From Sipunculus nudus (lineage: Eukaryota > Annelida > Sipuncula > Golfingiida > Sipunculidae): 64,000 nucleotides of DNA. The DNA lies in NCBI GenBank assembly GCA_026874595.1, contig CM049308.1:90647624-90711623 (forward strand). The letters are read 5' to 3'. Under the pieces are notes generated by a model. That model did no database searches. It was not told the origin of the DNA and was given only the letters and a program-made list of their open reading frames with translations. Positions 1 through 12,575 of the stretch are shown here, in pieces. Each line of letters starts with the position of its first letter. Within the stretch, counting starts at the first letter, position 1. Position numbers and translations under genes: made by a program.

Positions 1-2414
1 AACGTGCATAATTAATAAGTTTAATATTCCCCCCCCCCCCACCCTTTGTCTTCGGGCCCTGTAACACAATGGCTATAGAGTGTGTGATGGCGGGACAGAG
101 TTTTACTCCGGGGGCCCTATCTGGGGTTCTCATACATTTTGCGGTGACCGGCCCGAATTAATCCATATCGGCGATCCCTTTTCAAAAGGGGGATCTCGGA
201 AAGAATTGTTTAGCAGGAGCCCTCTTCGTGACCCGATACGCTTGAGTGCACATCTACCGGGTGGCAGGAAATCGTGATGGATAGGCCCCAAAAAAGGTAT
301 GCTTCTCAGGCACTATACTTCACAAACCTTTGGGCCGGGCGATATTTTACCTTTGCTTTGTATGTTTCGATCAAAATTTCATATGATCAGGGGAAAGCAT
401 GAAAATAACAGAATTATTTTGCTAAACACGCAAAAGCACTAAATAACAAAGGAAATCTGTTCTAAATTGTATTATTTTATCTGGAAACTTGAAAGATGAA
501 AATCAAAATAATTTTTTTATGCGGGGGGGGGGGGGGGGCCCGAGAAACATACCTTTTATTTTTTTGGTCTTATACAGTCGCACGAAGTCCAGGGCCTTGC
601 ACGCGATTGAGGTCCTTGAAAAATATTCACCAACACATGTAGGCCTACTATGTAACAGATGTAAAGAAAATGTTAACCCAATTCACGTCGTGGTTGGTAC
701 AGTGATGTTAACATGCGTGGACAAGCACCAAAGTTGTAAACACATCAAATTGACTTAAAATGCTTTGGAAATCGAGATTTTTTCTCATTACTGCAATTAC
801 AAATGTAAACCTCCTGCGAAATGTATATTTGATACGTGGTATTTGTTTCTTTTACATGCATGTGCCATCTGGTTTTCAATAATGTTTATGTAATACTTTT
901 TGTTTTTAAAGACTTTTAATTCTTTAATTCAGATTGTATGCTTATTGCGTATTAGTCATGGCCATCATTGTTAGTATTTTCACATATATAACTGGTATTT
1001 TTGCATTTTCTTCGTGGACGGTTTCTTTTGTATGTATATGTAATACTGTTGATCAGTTTCTAATGTCACATGGTACATGTGTGGGTGACTATTTGTCAAA
1101 GACCCCGACCACATGTTAAGCTATGGCTTCGGGTGACCGTGTGCGACTGCACGCTGTTCCGAAACATGTGCCGAATGCTGTTCCGAAAATATTTATCCAC
1201 AACACGAAAGATTTGTGTGATTTTCTGTATCTCCGGATTTTCCTCGGAATTCCGGTACCACCACACGAATTGTAGTGTTCGCCCTAATCCGTGCGTAGCA
1301 CGGGTATTGCTAGTGAAAGGTTAAAAGTCTAGAACTCGGACTTGGAAGTGATATGTCTGCTTCATATAAAAGCGACTTTAAATACTAGAAGGCACTAACT
1401 AGAGAGCTGACTCATTCGCCAATAAATAAACAACATTGTGTCTATGAGTGTGTGATCTTGGGCATGTATAGTGCATGTAAACAATTAGGGTTAATAATTG
1501 TTATATGAATATGTATCTGTGCGTAACATAAGTAAACCATTTACTTGAAAATAGCTTGGTTTTTGTAAGAGGGATGTGCGAGGAACATGCGGGAGGGAGG
1601 AACTGGCGGATATTTTACGATACGTTACCCGCGGATAACTTTCTCTGATATCTCGATTAGAATCGAGATTAAATTTGTAGAGATTTTTTTGTGCAAAAAA
1701 GATCATCTGTTCACATGTAAAATTAAAACGTGTGTTTTGTAAACTGGCATCGGTGGAGAAGAGCTCAAAACAGCAGGTCATGTTTCCCCAATGGTTTCCT
1801 TTTTAACTCGAATAGGAAATGGAAGATTTTTAAAAGTGCCAAGTGATCAAATCACAATTTTTCAGATTTAAAACAGATCCGAAACTTGTGTTTACATTTA
1901 TAATCTGGTCCACTGTTGTTTTTCTCTGTTTCCCCTGATTCCTTGTTTAATAAACTTCACCATATTCCATCCATTTAGTGGAGACTGAGATTAACAAGCT
2001 GTTAGAATTAAACCAAAAACTATTCATAAATAAAGCGTGTTCATTCAGTTAGCATCAAAAGACAAATAAACCTCAGTAAATGCATCAATTTTATTAACGA
2101 ATGAATGCAAACTGTGCTTAACTTAATATACGTCATATGAATATATATGAAACTATAAATACTACAAATATTGATATAGGGCAATGTCAAACGATAATCC
2201 ATATTTACATTTACTAGGGATATTTACACAATAGACAATATTATGCGCTGTCTATAAGAAATTTATATATTTATAAAATAAACTTCACTGAAGTATTAAC
2301 AAAGAAACACAACAACCTATAATGAACATGAATGTAAAGGGCTGACTATGGAAACAGATACTGTAAATATCAATCAGTTGAAATCGTGTATCAAAATCAA
2401 TGTCTAATTTTTTT
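1..2414. other. Intergenic DNA, no gene recognised
   Basis: AT-rich sequence with a poly-C run near 30-40 and a poly-G run near 524-538. Short open frames at 80-277, 489-758, 934-1324 and (minus) 1491-1781 show no recognisable domain, no splice context and no family resemblance, so none is called as a gene. No repeat family that recurs elsewhere in the window was recognised here. Confidence 0.5.
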
Positions 2415-2424
2415 TTTATTTATT
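2415..2424 (-). promoter_or_regulatory. Candidate poly(A) signals for claudin-like gene A
   Basis: Two overlapping AATAAA hexamers read on the minus strand (TTTATT on plus), about 290 bases past the stop codon of gene A. The position is reasonable for a 3' UTR end. They lie in a T-rich stretch where such hexamers also arise by chance. Confidence 0.35.
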
Positions 2425-2715
2425 TAATCTGGTACATGTTGGAATATCGTTTAAATGCTTAAAACTGACTCTTATAAAATAACATAGTTAAATACTGTAT
2501 GAAAGGCCTTTGTTTTTGCATAAAATCTTCATATGATACTGATATATCAGTTCCATATAAACACACAAAATCATAGAACTACATTTACAGTCACTATGTA
2601 GATGAACAGATTCTAAGTACGCTTAATCATATAATATTTATAATGACACCGTTGATGTAGATTGGAAAGCTTTGCCAGGTTTTATCCAGACGATGGCACC
2701 AGTGAGATTGTGAGA

Positions 2716-5399
2716 TTATTTGTCGTCGCGCGTTATAACGGCAACTATAATTCCGAGGATAGCGCCAACCAAGCTGAGAGCGCAGTGGGCGGCGGCCAGG
2801 TAAAACCCCACGATGAACCTTCTCTCATAAAACTGTCTCGTGTTAACGCCGAACACACTGAGGGCAGCCACACTGAAACACACTGAAAAGGCACCGCAAG
2901 TTAAGTATATTCAATCACGTCTGTTTATATATAACTTATGACATGTATACATGCATTTAAAATCTACGACAACTTCTAGGTATTTGCATATAATTGGCAA
3001 TATCTACTTTTATTCATCAAATTAGATTTCCAAATAAACGAATCGCCTGATATTTTATTAATATATTCTTCCATTTGTAGAAAATATGAAAAGCGTCGAT
3101 AGTACTTACGTTTGGTGGCTAAATTTTTAGCAGGACCAAAAAACAATAATAATAATAATAATAATAATGATAATAATAACAATAATAAAGACAATAATAA
3201 TAATAATAATAGTAATAATAATAATAAATGGTATAACTGACAAATACATACCTGTGAGGAATCCCCCCACTGTTACCACAATGACGGTCACCCTCATTCT
3301 GATTCTCTGAATCAAGACATAGAGGACAGCACCGACAGCGGCTGAGATGTTACCCAGCAGGGCAAGAATCATCATGGCGGTGGTTGTCGACAGCCAGACT
3401 ACAAGTAAATATCAGATATAACAGAAACGTTATCAGAAACCAAAACCTCCGCCAGGATACTTATCAATGATTTTGAAAGCAAATTGGTGGTGAAAATTAA
3501 TTCAAGATAATATTTCTAGGTCTTCCTCAGAATCAGAATGTTGTACAGTTATAGTGAAGCAGAGTATGGAAAATAACAATTAAATATATATGGCACTAAT
3601 TAAAGCTAGCTGGTAAATTTCCTTTAAAAAATGATATATGTGTCTAAAATTAAAATATGACATAGGGGCATGGCCATGTGTAACGTATTGTAAACATCAT
3701 ACAGTTACTGACACCTATAACCGATATCAGATAAGAAATTTGACTCGTTTCATGAGATTCTTAGCTGTAAATTTCAATCTCTGCTACTCATGATTCAGTC
3801 TGAGTAACCGGGTACCTACAGGTGTGTTATAGCTTGGCCTCATACATCACTCTGGTATATGTATGTAACCTCGGCTGTAAGGTTCACCAGTGAAATAGAA
3901 GGCTAACATATATCTGTAATGCCAAAGGTCAAATGGCGGCCGACACTGTTCAAGAAGCATTCAGAAATTCTGACCCGTTTCTCCCACTTATGACTTGGTC
4001 GTATATAATTTTAAACTCCTCCCTGAACCGTTCATTATAATTAATTGAATGTTGGTAAAGAATTCACAGCTTGACGAGCACATAACTCTACAGATAATTA
4101 AATGCCTGCAAATACCGTGTTTAAATGAACCGATGATGTCGATGTGATAAAAAGTTGTGATGCCACGTAAATGATTGGAATTCGGGGCGGATCCAGGATC
4201 TAGGAAAAGAGGAGGGGGTGGGGGTCCAGGCGGAATAATTTGTCTGAAACCCTTAAAAAATGTTGCGGCGGGTGAAAAAAAAGGTTGGGGGTCCGGACCC
4301 CCTTGGACACCCCCCCCCCCCCCCCGATCCGTTTCCGGCATTTCACTTTTGATTTTCCGGCTGATAGAAATGATCGCCAGATAAACTGGAATAGGGGGAG
4401 GTTTGGTGGGGGGGGGGGGGGGATTTAGTCCACGAGGTCCTTGATACATGAATGTTTCAAGAATGAATATACATTTGGTTTAATGACATAATCACCAGCA
4501 GACTAATGACCAACAGATATCCCTTTCAATTTTGCCCTATGCCCATTATTGTGAATTTCAAACTCTGCCCGACATTAGTCCATTTGTGTAAAAATATATG
4601 AAGGTATGCTTGCTTTGTACTATTTCTCTAGCAAGAAGTTTATGCAGATGTACAAGATGTCCCAGATAGCGATCAGCCTTAATAAAACTTAATTACAGTA
4701 AAAGGTCAGATAACTAGCTGCTTAACATTCATTCAATCCAAGCCGTAACCTCTGCTTACTTACTTGGCTGCCCTTAATAATAAGCACACTTCTGTAAGGT
4801 CCACCTAAATATAGTGGTAATAGACGATAATTTATAAGCTTATTCATGTATTTTAAGAGGGCGCACTTTGTTATATACTTATATGTATACTTGCCCATTT
4901 TCAAGTGTGTATAAGTCATTGAAATACGTGACAAATTTCTAAATAAACCGATACAGTAGCCTCTTTTCTTGAATGGTTCGAGAAAAAAATAAGGCAAGGT
5001 ATGAGGAATGAGGAAGGTAAGGAGGATGTTAAGGCCAAGGAAAGGTCCGTTTCTCAGACAACGCACGCATCAATTTTTAATCCACACCCGATCCCCCGCA
5101 TCCAAAATGTTTATTTTTATATTATTAGTATTTTTATTATTAGAATAAGAATTATCAGTAGGTTATCAAATATAATGAAACTAAACCTTACCTGTTCTCA
5201 CTGGAACCACGCAGATATATTTGTTGCACCACTCCCAGAGTCCAAAGGTTACTGGGCCTACATAATAATCCTCACTATGTCGTGGATACCGGTACTCGAG
5301 CCAGTGAAGGTTTCCAAAGGCAAAGGAACTTATATGTAATGCCAAGGATGCCCATAGTATTATCAGCATAGGTATGGCAAACACTGCAGTCGCGACCAT
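2716..5399 (-). CDS. Claudin/PMP22-superfamily four-transmembrane protein (gene A, 3 coding exons)
   Basis: Coding exons are 5192-5399, 3252-3398 and 2716-2882, joined at GT-AG introns that are both phase 1; product 173 aa. Visible parts: TM1 about residues 5-30; an extracellular loop with W33 and the family signature GLWEWC (53-58) followed by C63; TM2 about 76-98; a short basic loop QRIRMR (100-105); TM3 about 106-130; TM4 about 142-168; and a very short tail ending RDDK. The W...GLWxxC...C pattern and four-helix layout are those of claudins and their relatives (PMP22, EMP, MP20, voltage-gated calcium-channel gamma subunits), which sit in the plasma membrane. The start is ATG at 5399; an acceptor (CCTACAG) ends at 5427, so a 27-nt 5' UTR piece precedes it and an upstream non-coding exon is implied. 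Gene B lies divergently upstream. Placement as a true tight-junction claudin rather than a superfamily cousin cannot be decided here. Confidence 0.85.
3144..3229. repeat. AAT microsatellite in intron 2 of gene A
   Basis: An (AAT)n tract of about 86 bp, interrupted by a few GAT/AAC/AGT variants. It lies within intron 2 of gene A, some 20 bases downstream (in transcript sense) of that intron's donor at 3250-3251. Confidence 0.9.
4181..4330. repeat. G/C-tract-rich insert, possible small transposon remnant
   Basis: Begins GGGGCGGATCCAGGATCTAG and ends with a C run followed by GATCCG; the inside has G runs (GGAGGGGGTGGGGG) and the facing GGTCCGGACC palindrome. This looks like a small DNA-transposon derivative lying in intron 1 of gene A. 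I could not find clean terminal repeats or a target-site duplication, so the class is uncertain. Confidence 0.35.
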
Positions 5400-5666
5400 T
5401 TTGCTGAACGCAGACGAAGATGTTACCTGTAGGATAGAATAAGGAAGGAATGACACATTATGAGTATTCCAGGCTTATGGTAGGTAGCCCAGAGGTTTTG
5501 TTTTATGATTCATATGTCAAAAGGCATGAACCAGTGACTTACGAGATAGAATAGATAATTATTAATCAGAGCTTGGCCTGCTGATTTTGTCGTAAAAATA
5601 TAATGATTTTCCATTTCTGTATTTTTTTATCATTATTTAAAAATACAAAATTAAGTTTTGAAAACC

Positions 5667-5722
<56 letters not shown>

Positions 5723-7645
5723 AAATCTGTTGAAACTTGAACATGGATCGATCACTTGGCAAACGGCTGTTCTGCGTGCTTATCTGGCAAAACTGCCAAA
5801 TATTCCATTGTATTTTGTACCTGAGCGATGATGCATTAAATAATTTCTCTGTGCTAAGGTCAACATCAATGGCAGATATATATTTCTTTCTTATTGAAAT
5901 GACAATAGAACTTTTTTTAAAATTTGTTTATACATCTTTTGATTATAATTTTTCATTCTTTTATAACCACCAAGAACATAAAATATTTTTGAAGTCGTTG
6001 AATATTTTATGATTTAAATCATTAAATTAATTATCAATTCTATATTCCCACCAGTTTAAGCTGAATTACATGAAATGGGCATATACTCTATTGCAGAACA
6101 TTTGCCATTGTGTGAATTCTTATAAAAAATGTATGAATATGTGTTTAAGTGTTCAATGTGTTTTTTTAATTATGAAAGGTGATTAGATTTTTTATCAGAG
6201 GATAAATTAGCAGACCGCTTATAATCAATGGTATTTATGGATTTGCTCGAGACACACCGTGTGAATCATGTTACAGAAGCCAGATGGCCTGAGTCAGCCG
6301 TACACCTGCATTTATTTTACCAAGGCTGCTACGCTACCTGGTATCAGACTTCTAAGGCCATACCAATAAAAATGTGTTATGAAAGCATATAGCTCCTATT
6401 TATCATGTTATATAATCTATTATTGGTTTACGATTTCTTCGTGAATTAAGAGCAAGTTTGGATCAGCAGTTTTTTGGGTTTGTTCTACTTAGTCACGGTC
6501 CGGTGCTGGAAGCTGAAACATGATAACTCTGTGCTGCCATCTGGCGAATTTTCACGAATACTGTATTAATCCAGATTTCCTTTATTTCACGGTTTTCGAC
6601 AGGGATAAAAAAAGTCACCGCTGTGTCCTTGAAATTAAGATTTCGGATGTGTATGCATGATGTTTACAAGTACCCCAACCGCGTGCCCAGTTCGCTATCT
6701 TTATCAGTTCGCTATCGTGTCATAAACAGGAAGTGTGTGGGAGGGACGTTTCCTCGGGTACATCCTTTAGCCTAGACTGGTACAGTCGTTAAAGCTAACA
6801 AAACTTTACTCACCGAGTAATCCAACTTGTGATTAACTTATGGTTCTTTGGCCTCCAGGTTTGCAATATATGAATCAGCACAGAAAAATCTTATTTTTTA
6901 TACATTTATACTTATTATTTACATATATATTTATTATATTTCATAATTACAAATTATTTTGCATAAGTTTGTGGCAGACCTTATTGCCGACTGTCTGGAG
7001 GGTCTCCTATACAATTATCCTCGAGGTCATCCTCATTTAAAATTCTTAAACATAAAATTCATGTATGAAATATTGAACATAAATTACATTTACGGTCTTC
7101 CCCGAATTTTTTTTGAATATCAGAGCAATCTTTTCTCAGGACTGTTGCTAACCTGAAATCTATTGACAAATTTCGTATTAAGGAATGTGGTGTTGTATTA
7201 AGGTTTTTCATCAAGATACACCTGTGTGCAGAAATGTCTTAAATTATAGCCAGTCATTGTGACCAATAATGAAGAGTACCTTAAACGAGGGTAACAGCAC
7301 AATATACACGTTATAGACGAGATATCACAAACACAGGTCAAAGATCACTAAATAGTAAACAGCTGCTGACGTCGGAAAAAGCACAGTACCCCGAGAACAC
7401 AATATATAGATATAGCCAGGATATACATTGCACACGGCAGCGCTAACTTTCAGACAACCTCGGCTTATCCGTGTTAACTATTAGTGGTGGTCTTACATGC
7501 AGTTTTTGGATGTGACCCATTCGGGACATGTCGCGTAGAAGTATCGACTTCAGTTGTAAATTACAAATTTGTGCTTTCAGTCACTAATATAATATCTGTA
7601 TATTGTTTTCCGCCCAAATTCTGTCGTGGGAAGTATTTATGAACC
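5400..7645. promoter_or_regulatory. Shared upstream region of the divergent claudin-like pair
   Basis: About 2.2 kb separates the two start codons. Gene A has an intron acceptor ending at 5427, so its transcription start lies somewhere inside this interval, and the promoters of both genes must fall here or overlap. Contents: an AT microsatellite (5669-5719) and otherwise unremarkable AT-rich sequence. Short open frames at 5737-6012 and 6840-7156 show no recognisable domain. No convincing TATA or initiator element was identified. Confidence 0.45.
5669..5719. repeat. AT microsatellite
   Basis: A perfect (AT)n run of about 50 bp in the interval between the two claudin-like genes. Confidence 0.95.
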
Positions 7646-7947
7646 ATGGCCGGACAAACGTTAATATCGTGGACATTACTTAGTGTGCTGGGCCTGTCTC
7701 TGCTATTTCATGTTATTTCATTTGGTGCTCCATACTGGCACGGGGCCCCGAATGGACACACAGGGCTCTGGCGGTGGTGCACGTTTGATCCGTCAGTTTG
7801 TTACGGTGACCTGAGCACACATTCAGGTAAGAAAATAATACTTTACCTTTGTTGATAAGAAGGATCATTTAACAGTCTTGATAGTTTTTTTTTAACCCAA
7901 ACACATTCAATAATGTGATGGTAATGGCTGTTACATTGCGCTAGTCT

Positions 7948-8005
<58 letters not shown>

Positions 8006-8936
8006 GACAAGATAATAATTTATGAAATATTCTGCAGGAATAATCGTCTAATTATAAATAAGGATACGGGTTAAAGTTTATGAAAATTCAATGTAAAGCC
8101 AAACAAAAATCCATAAGTTAAAACTTAACTTTAATTACATCAATGTGTATTTGCAGACTGGGAGAAAGCGACTGCAGCTCTGATGACACTTGCGTTGGCG
8201 TGTATTGTTTGTGTAACTGTTGGAGCTCTCCTATACAACTGTGACGAAAAATATGCCTCAAAAGGATGCCTGAGATATATACTTTATGGATCATTTGGAG
8301 CAAGTGAGTACTACGAACTATCTCCTCGTCTTTATGTTGGCAAACATTTTGTGGTAAAGTCACTGTGTTTTTTGCCCAATTTTGAAAATCTTTTGAAAAA
8401 ATCTGAATAGTTTAAACTATATATACCATAACGTTTATAGGGATTAACAGCGATACAATAAAAATCGAATCTTTCATAACAATTCATTATATTTTTAACC
8501 GTATAATATAGCAATAAGGATATATATTACATTATATATGAAATTATATCTTTACGTATCATATATATATTTTATTGCATATTATTATGTATAATATTAC
8601 ATTATAACATTTTATATGGTATTATTTTTATATCCTGTCAGAATCACATATAACCAATATAAAATATTATTTCCAGCGTTGTTCAGCCTGATATCGGTGA
8701 CTATCTGGTGCACAAAAGTTGCAGACATGGCGGCTGAGGTAGGCGTTGACTTTCCCCTGGAGTGGAGTTATGTCCTCGCCATTATACATTGTATTCTGAG
8801 TGCCGTGGGAGGAGGGTTGGCTCTTATTATTATCTTGAGAGGATCATCAGAGTCGGAGTACACCTCGGATCAGTGTCAAAACAGCCGAAATTGTCAAGCT
8901 TCATCGCAAACCAAAATGGTGTCAATCTCTGTGTAA
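7646..8936 (+). CDS. Claudin/PMP22-superfamily four-transmembrane protein (gene B, 3 coding exons)
   Basis: Coding exons are 7646-7826, 8157-8303 and 8677-8936, joined at GT-AG introns that are both phase 1; product 195 aa. TM1 about residues 7-29; extracellular loop with YW (30-31), the signature GLWRWC (40-45) and C52; TM2 about 66-88; TM3 about 101-121; TM4 about 139-163; then a roughly 30-residue polar cytoplasmic tail rich in S, Q and N. The start has a strong context (ACCATGG). The first extracellular loop is about ten residues shorter than in gene A, while the tail is about 25 residues longer. Exon 2 is 147 nt in both genes and the splice phases match, so the two are probably diverged duplicates in inverted orientation. 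Function is inferred from family only: a plasma-membrane junction or channel-associated tetraspan protein. Confidence 0.87.
7946..8002. repeat. CT microsatellite in intron 1 of gene B
   Basis: A (CT)n run of nearly 60 bp in intron 1, ending about 155 bases before the exon 2 acceptor. In transcript sense it is a long polypyrimidine tract. Confidence 0.95.
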
Positions 8937-9139
8937 CTTGTAATCATGCGGGTGGCCAAATTAATATCTGCAACGTTTGTCCAGTGACTTCAGCTTTTTC
9001 ACATCAATATAAAATTATGGTGAAGCAATCATAAGACGGCAATTTGATCAAAGTTAGCAAAGTAAAGAGGCGGCACATATGTAAATATAATCTATTATTA
9101 ATATTTATCTTCTAAAGCGAATTGAAAAATGTGAACTTT

Positions 9140-9145
9140 AATAAA
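9140..9145 (+). promoter_or_regulatory. Candidate poly(A) signal of gene B
   Basis: AATAAA about 200 bases after the gene B stop codon, the first canonical hexamer found downstream. Confidence 0.5.
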
Positions 9146-9439
9146 CTGAAGACAGTTGTTGAAAGCTATGAGTGTTACAAAAACAGACATGAAATGGAAC
9201 CTACATTACATCATCACAATAATCTAACACATTCATTTATATAGGTCTTATATGTGTCCACTTTAAATGTGGTTGATATATATTTAACGGGTCGATCGAA
9301 CTCTGTCTAGTCCAGTTTGTTTTCTAAGTTCCGCCTTAAGGATTTGTCTCATTTCGTACACTCTTTCCATTCCAATAATCCCTCTTTAGACTTTGCCTGG
9401 TGTAATTTTACATCACCTTGAAGCACGTATAATGTAGAT

Positions 9440-9845
9440 AGCTCCGCTGTTAACGGTGACCGTGACAGCACGCCGCTACAGCTCATTATCCATATTTTTC
9501 ACTTTCAACTTTTCTTTAAAACTTTCAGCCACCTATAAAAATGTTTCCCAAGTGAGAATATTTTTAATAACACAAATCCTTAAACGTAACTCTTGACTAC
9601 GTATTGGTATGTAACTCTGTATATGGTTTGTAACTTTGTAACATTGGTCAGGAGTATACAATCGAGATATGCCGAATCCAATCTATGGTAGTACATGCAT
9701 GCAAGTATTTTCTAATGTAATTTGTTTAATGCAACACTATGTATATGTCTCTGTATCTGTAACGTATATTTTTGCATAATTTATTGTTAAACAGAGATTC
9801 CGCTATTAAAGGTGGCCGTGGCAGCCCGCCACTATACAACTTATT
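9440..9845. repeat. Two short direct repeats about 350 bp apart
   Basis: The pieces near 9440-9483 and 9793-9835 share the pattern CTCCGCT/TTCCGCT, then TTAA(C/A)GGTG(A/G)CCGTG(A/G)CAGC and a CCGC(C)ACTA-type end. The DNA between and around them shows no gene. Confidence 0.45.
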
Positions 9846-9949
9846 TTTTTATCTTTGAAGATTAAAATCCTGTACAAAACAGCTTGGCATCTCCTTGTCT
9901 GTACACCCTCCCCCTTACCACCCAAATACGATCCCGTTACATACACTCA

Positions 9950-10910
9950 CAGTATACTTGTGCGATAATGTGCAATGGTTAGCTCCGTTCTCTAGCTGCC
10001 AGTGTCCCTGCGACAGTCCGCGACACAAACCCTACTACAAATCCTACCTCTGCAACATTGTGCAATGGTTAGTACATTCTCTAGCTGCCAATGTCGCTGC
10101 GACAGTCTGCGTCATGCAACCCAGTATATATCTTACATCTGCGACAATGTTCGACAAACTGTCGTCGTAACAGTATTGTTTGTCGCGTTTCGGCTTGAGA
10201 GTGTAGTTAACCGTCACACATGCAGGTACGATGTGTACTGGGGTGTGTGACGAAAACTGTCGCAGCGACAGTGGCAGCTAGAGAAAGTAGCCGACCATCG
10301 CACATTGTCGCAGAGGTAAGATATATACTGGGGTACATGTAGCGTTGCACGAATGCCCTCCCCCTGGTATAACCTGGGAAACACCCTATGACATCATGGC
10401 TACCAGGGGAGATTCCCTTGGTAATGATGCCACTAGATGCAGAGATCTGGGGTTGACAAATGACCACAGAGCTGGAATGCAGGGCTAGAATTACTGATAC
10501 ATGAGCGGGGTACTAGTATATCCCGGCTGGTGAATGCCCAGCCTAGCTTTCTCTCTCTCTTGGCTCTGGGACACCGAATACTGCAGACGTGCTGCAAAGC
10601 TAAGAATAAAGGGAACAGAAAATACCTGGACAACTAAGTCTTCAGTAGGTTAGAACATATTCTTTGTGTAATCATAGTTAATGCATGTATCTATTTTTGT
10701 ATATTACAGTTTCTTCTGAATAAATTCTTGTGGCCACTACTTGTCTTTTATTTTTCGCAGTGAATATGGAAGTGATCATTTAATATATTTAATTAATTAC
10801 AGAACCCCATTTTGTAACAATGTGCCGCACACAGTCGCACATTATCGCAGCGAGAGTGGCAGCCAGAGAATGTTGCTAACCGTCGCACATTGTCGCAGAG
10901 GTAGAATTGG
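9950..10910. repeat. Cluster of ~90-bp units in both orientations (inverted repeats)
   Basis: The unit contains TCTGCGACAATGTGCGATGG, then TTCTCTAGCTGCCA and GTCGCTGCGACAGT. Units run forward near 9955-10030, 10045-10115 and 10120-10150, and reversed near 10247-10345 and 10825-10905. The facing copies at about 10060-10150 and 10247-10345 can form a hairpin with ~90-bp arms. Many open frames cross the region because it is less AT-rich, but none encodes a recognisable protein. Confidence 0.7.
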
Positions 10911-11129
10911 CGATGGTGTGGAGACGTCTGTCGTCTGTACGTTGACCCATACTATCTCAAAAAGGACAGAAGCTGGTATCACCAAATTTCATGCAAATAA
11001 AGCAGTCATCTACAATACTCTATCGGACTTTGATTACTTTTTCTTGCTATCTGCATTTACTTAGCTTTTTGAGGAAAGGCTAAAAAACCTTTAAACATCT
11101 TCTTCTCCAAAATTGTTCAGTCAAATTGT

Positions 11130-11240
11130 CCAATATTGTCCGGACAGACAGAGAGACGGACAGGCAGACAGACGGAAGACGGATAAAGAGTGATCGCTAA
11201 AGCTCTGATGACTTTCAGTCAGCTGAGCTAAAAAAGAAAA
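11130..11240. repeat. Dispersed-element 3' terminus with conserved hairpin
   Basis: GACAGACAGACGG-type repeats are followed by GATCGCTAAAGCTCTGATGA and AGTCAGCTGAGCTAAAAA. The same end recurs near 17250-17335, 17600-17672, 19190-19260, 24300-24400, 31240-31305, 34150-34232, 37010-37080 and 58800-58837. Confidence 0.7.
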
Positions 11241-11524
11241 GGATAATACTTTATAGGTGGCAGCACCATTCTTCTGTACCAACTTCTTCAATCAACTTGA
11301 TTTTTGGTTCAATCCATATAAGCTGTCTTCAGATATTTAAGATTTTGTGTGATTTTCCCCAAAAAATGGAATAATACAAGGTCAAAGTTACTCTCCTACA
11401 AAAGGTCATGACCCCATTTTTAACAGACTTTGTCCTCTCACCAATATCTATGTACAATTTTGATAAAGATCCGTAAAAAAATTGAGGAGTTATATCCCTC
11501 ACAAGATTTTTTTTACGGCAGGAG

Positions 11525-11870
11525 AACCGTGCTTAAAACAAGGGAACCATGGGTCTCTGTGTTCAGGTGAAGTTGACCTTGATGTTAAAAAGATAAAATA
11601 ATATCAAATGGAGATAAAATATAAGAGGAAGAGGTAATATAAGGCCTTTGATGGTTGATATGGTTTAAGATTTTGTTTCAAATAATATTTTGGGATCTGA
11701 CCCTATGTTTCCTAATGTTGAAACTTAAGCTTGTTGGCAGTTTGTGAATATAAGATCTATACTATTACCATGCTCATTGTTTGGCTTTATTATAAGCTGT
11801 TGAAAATTCAGTGGTTTACACATTTGTTCAGTTAGATACTATTTTTTTTTTTATTTTTTTGATTTTATAA
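11525..11870. repeat. Dispersed repeat R1, copy 1
   Basis: Starts with a CCCATGGG-type palindromic leader (GGAACCATGGGTC) and continues through GTTGACCTTGA and CCTAATGTTGAAACTTAAGC to a T-rich end. Copies at 14190-14580 and 19925-20320 match it along their length. No coding potential seen. Confidence 0.7.
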
Positions 11871-12189
11871 AATGTGAACAGTTGCAATAAAATTCCCTGT
11901 CATAGGTGGAAAGAATTGATATTGTGTGCAGTGGGGGAGGGGTTGATAATGATGGGAGTTATATCACCTCTGCATATACATGTATTTTCTTTATTATTAA
12001 AGTTATGTAAGCTATGTAAGATCGATAGTCACGCCAAATTTCAGGCCCATACGTCAAACCAGTCCTGAGATATAAGCATGGATGTCTGCAGCGTCAGTGT
12101 AAATAAAGGTTGCGCCACCTGCCACATAATCGAGCAAGGTAACCAAGATGTATACATATGCAAAATTTTAAGAAGATAAGTTAGATTAC

Positions 12190-12478
12190 TCCGGCTTCTG
12201 TGGCCCAGAGGTAGAGCGCAGGACTCAAAGCCGGGAGATCGTGGGTTCGAATCTCAGCCGAGGCGATGAGGATTTTCACGGTCGGCCCCCATCCAGGGTG
12301 ACCGCCCTGCAGGCTTAATGGGAAGGCTGTGCCCAACAGCCGTGTATCACTCACATACGAGCGTCTTTGGGAGGTTCCTCTGTATTATGACCCAGCAATT
12401 GGGATGATTACTCACCCAGGACCCGCAGGTGCGGTAGACACTGGGCCTGGGTTACATCAGGATACAAAATAAAAATGA
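12190..12478 (+). mobile_element. tRNA-derived SINE
   Basis: The 5' part is tRNA-like, with an A box near 12201 (TGGCCCAGAGGTAGAGCG) and a B box at 12244-12253 (GGTTCGAATC). About 200 bp of unrelated body follow, ending in an A-rich tail near 12465-12478. This is the layout of an RNA polymerase III-transcribed SINE mobilised by a LINE. Which bivalve SINE family it belongs to was not determined. Confidence 0.75.
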
Positions 12479-12575
12479 TAGGAAGCGAGTGCTACCGCCC
12501 TGTCAAGTAGTCCCAAACCGAAATTGGAACTCTGCAGATGAACATACTAAGGTTTAGAATTAGATAATTCAGCAT

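Noticed and set aside
80-758. Open frames of 65 and 89 aa near the left edge
   Set aside because: One crosses a poly-G run; neither has recognisable motifs, and no flanking exon could be found.
12190-12262. A functional tRNA gene
   Set aside because: A and B boxes are present, but the anticodon and acceptor stems do not pair well and the sequence continues into a SINE body with an A-rich tail.
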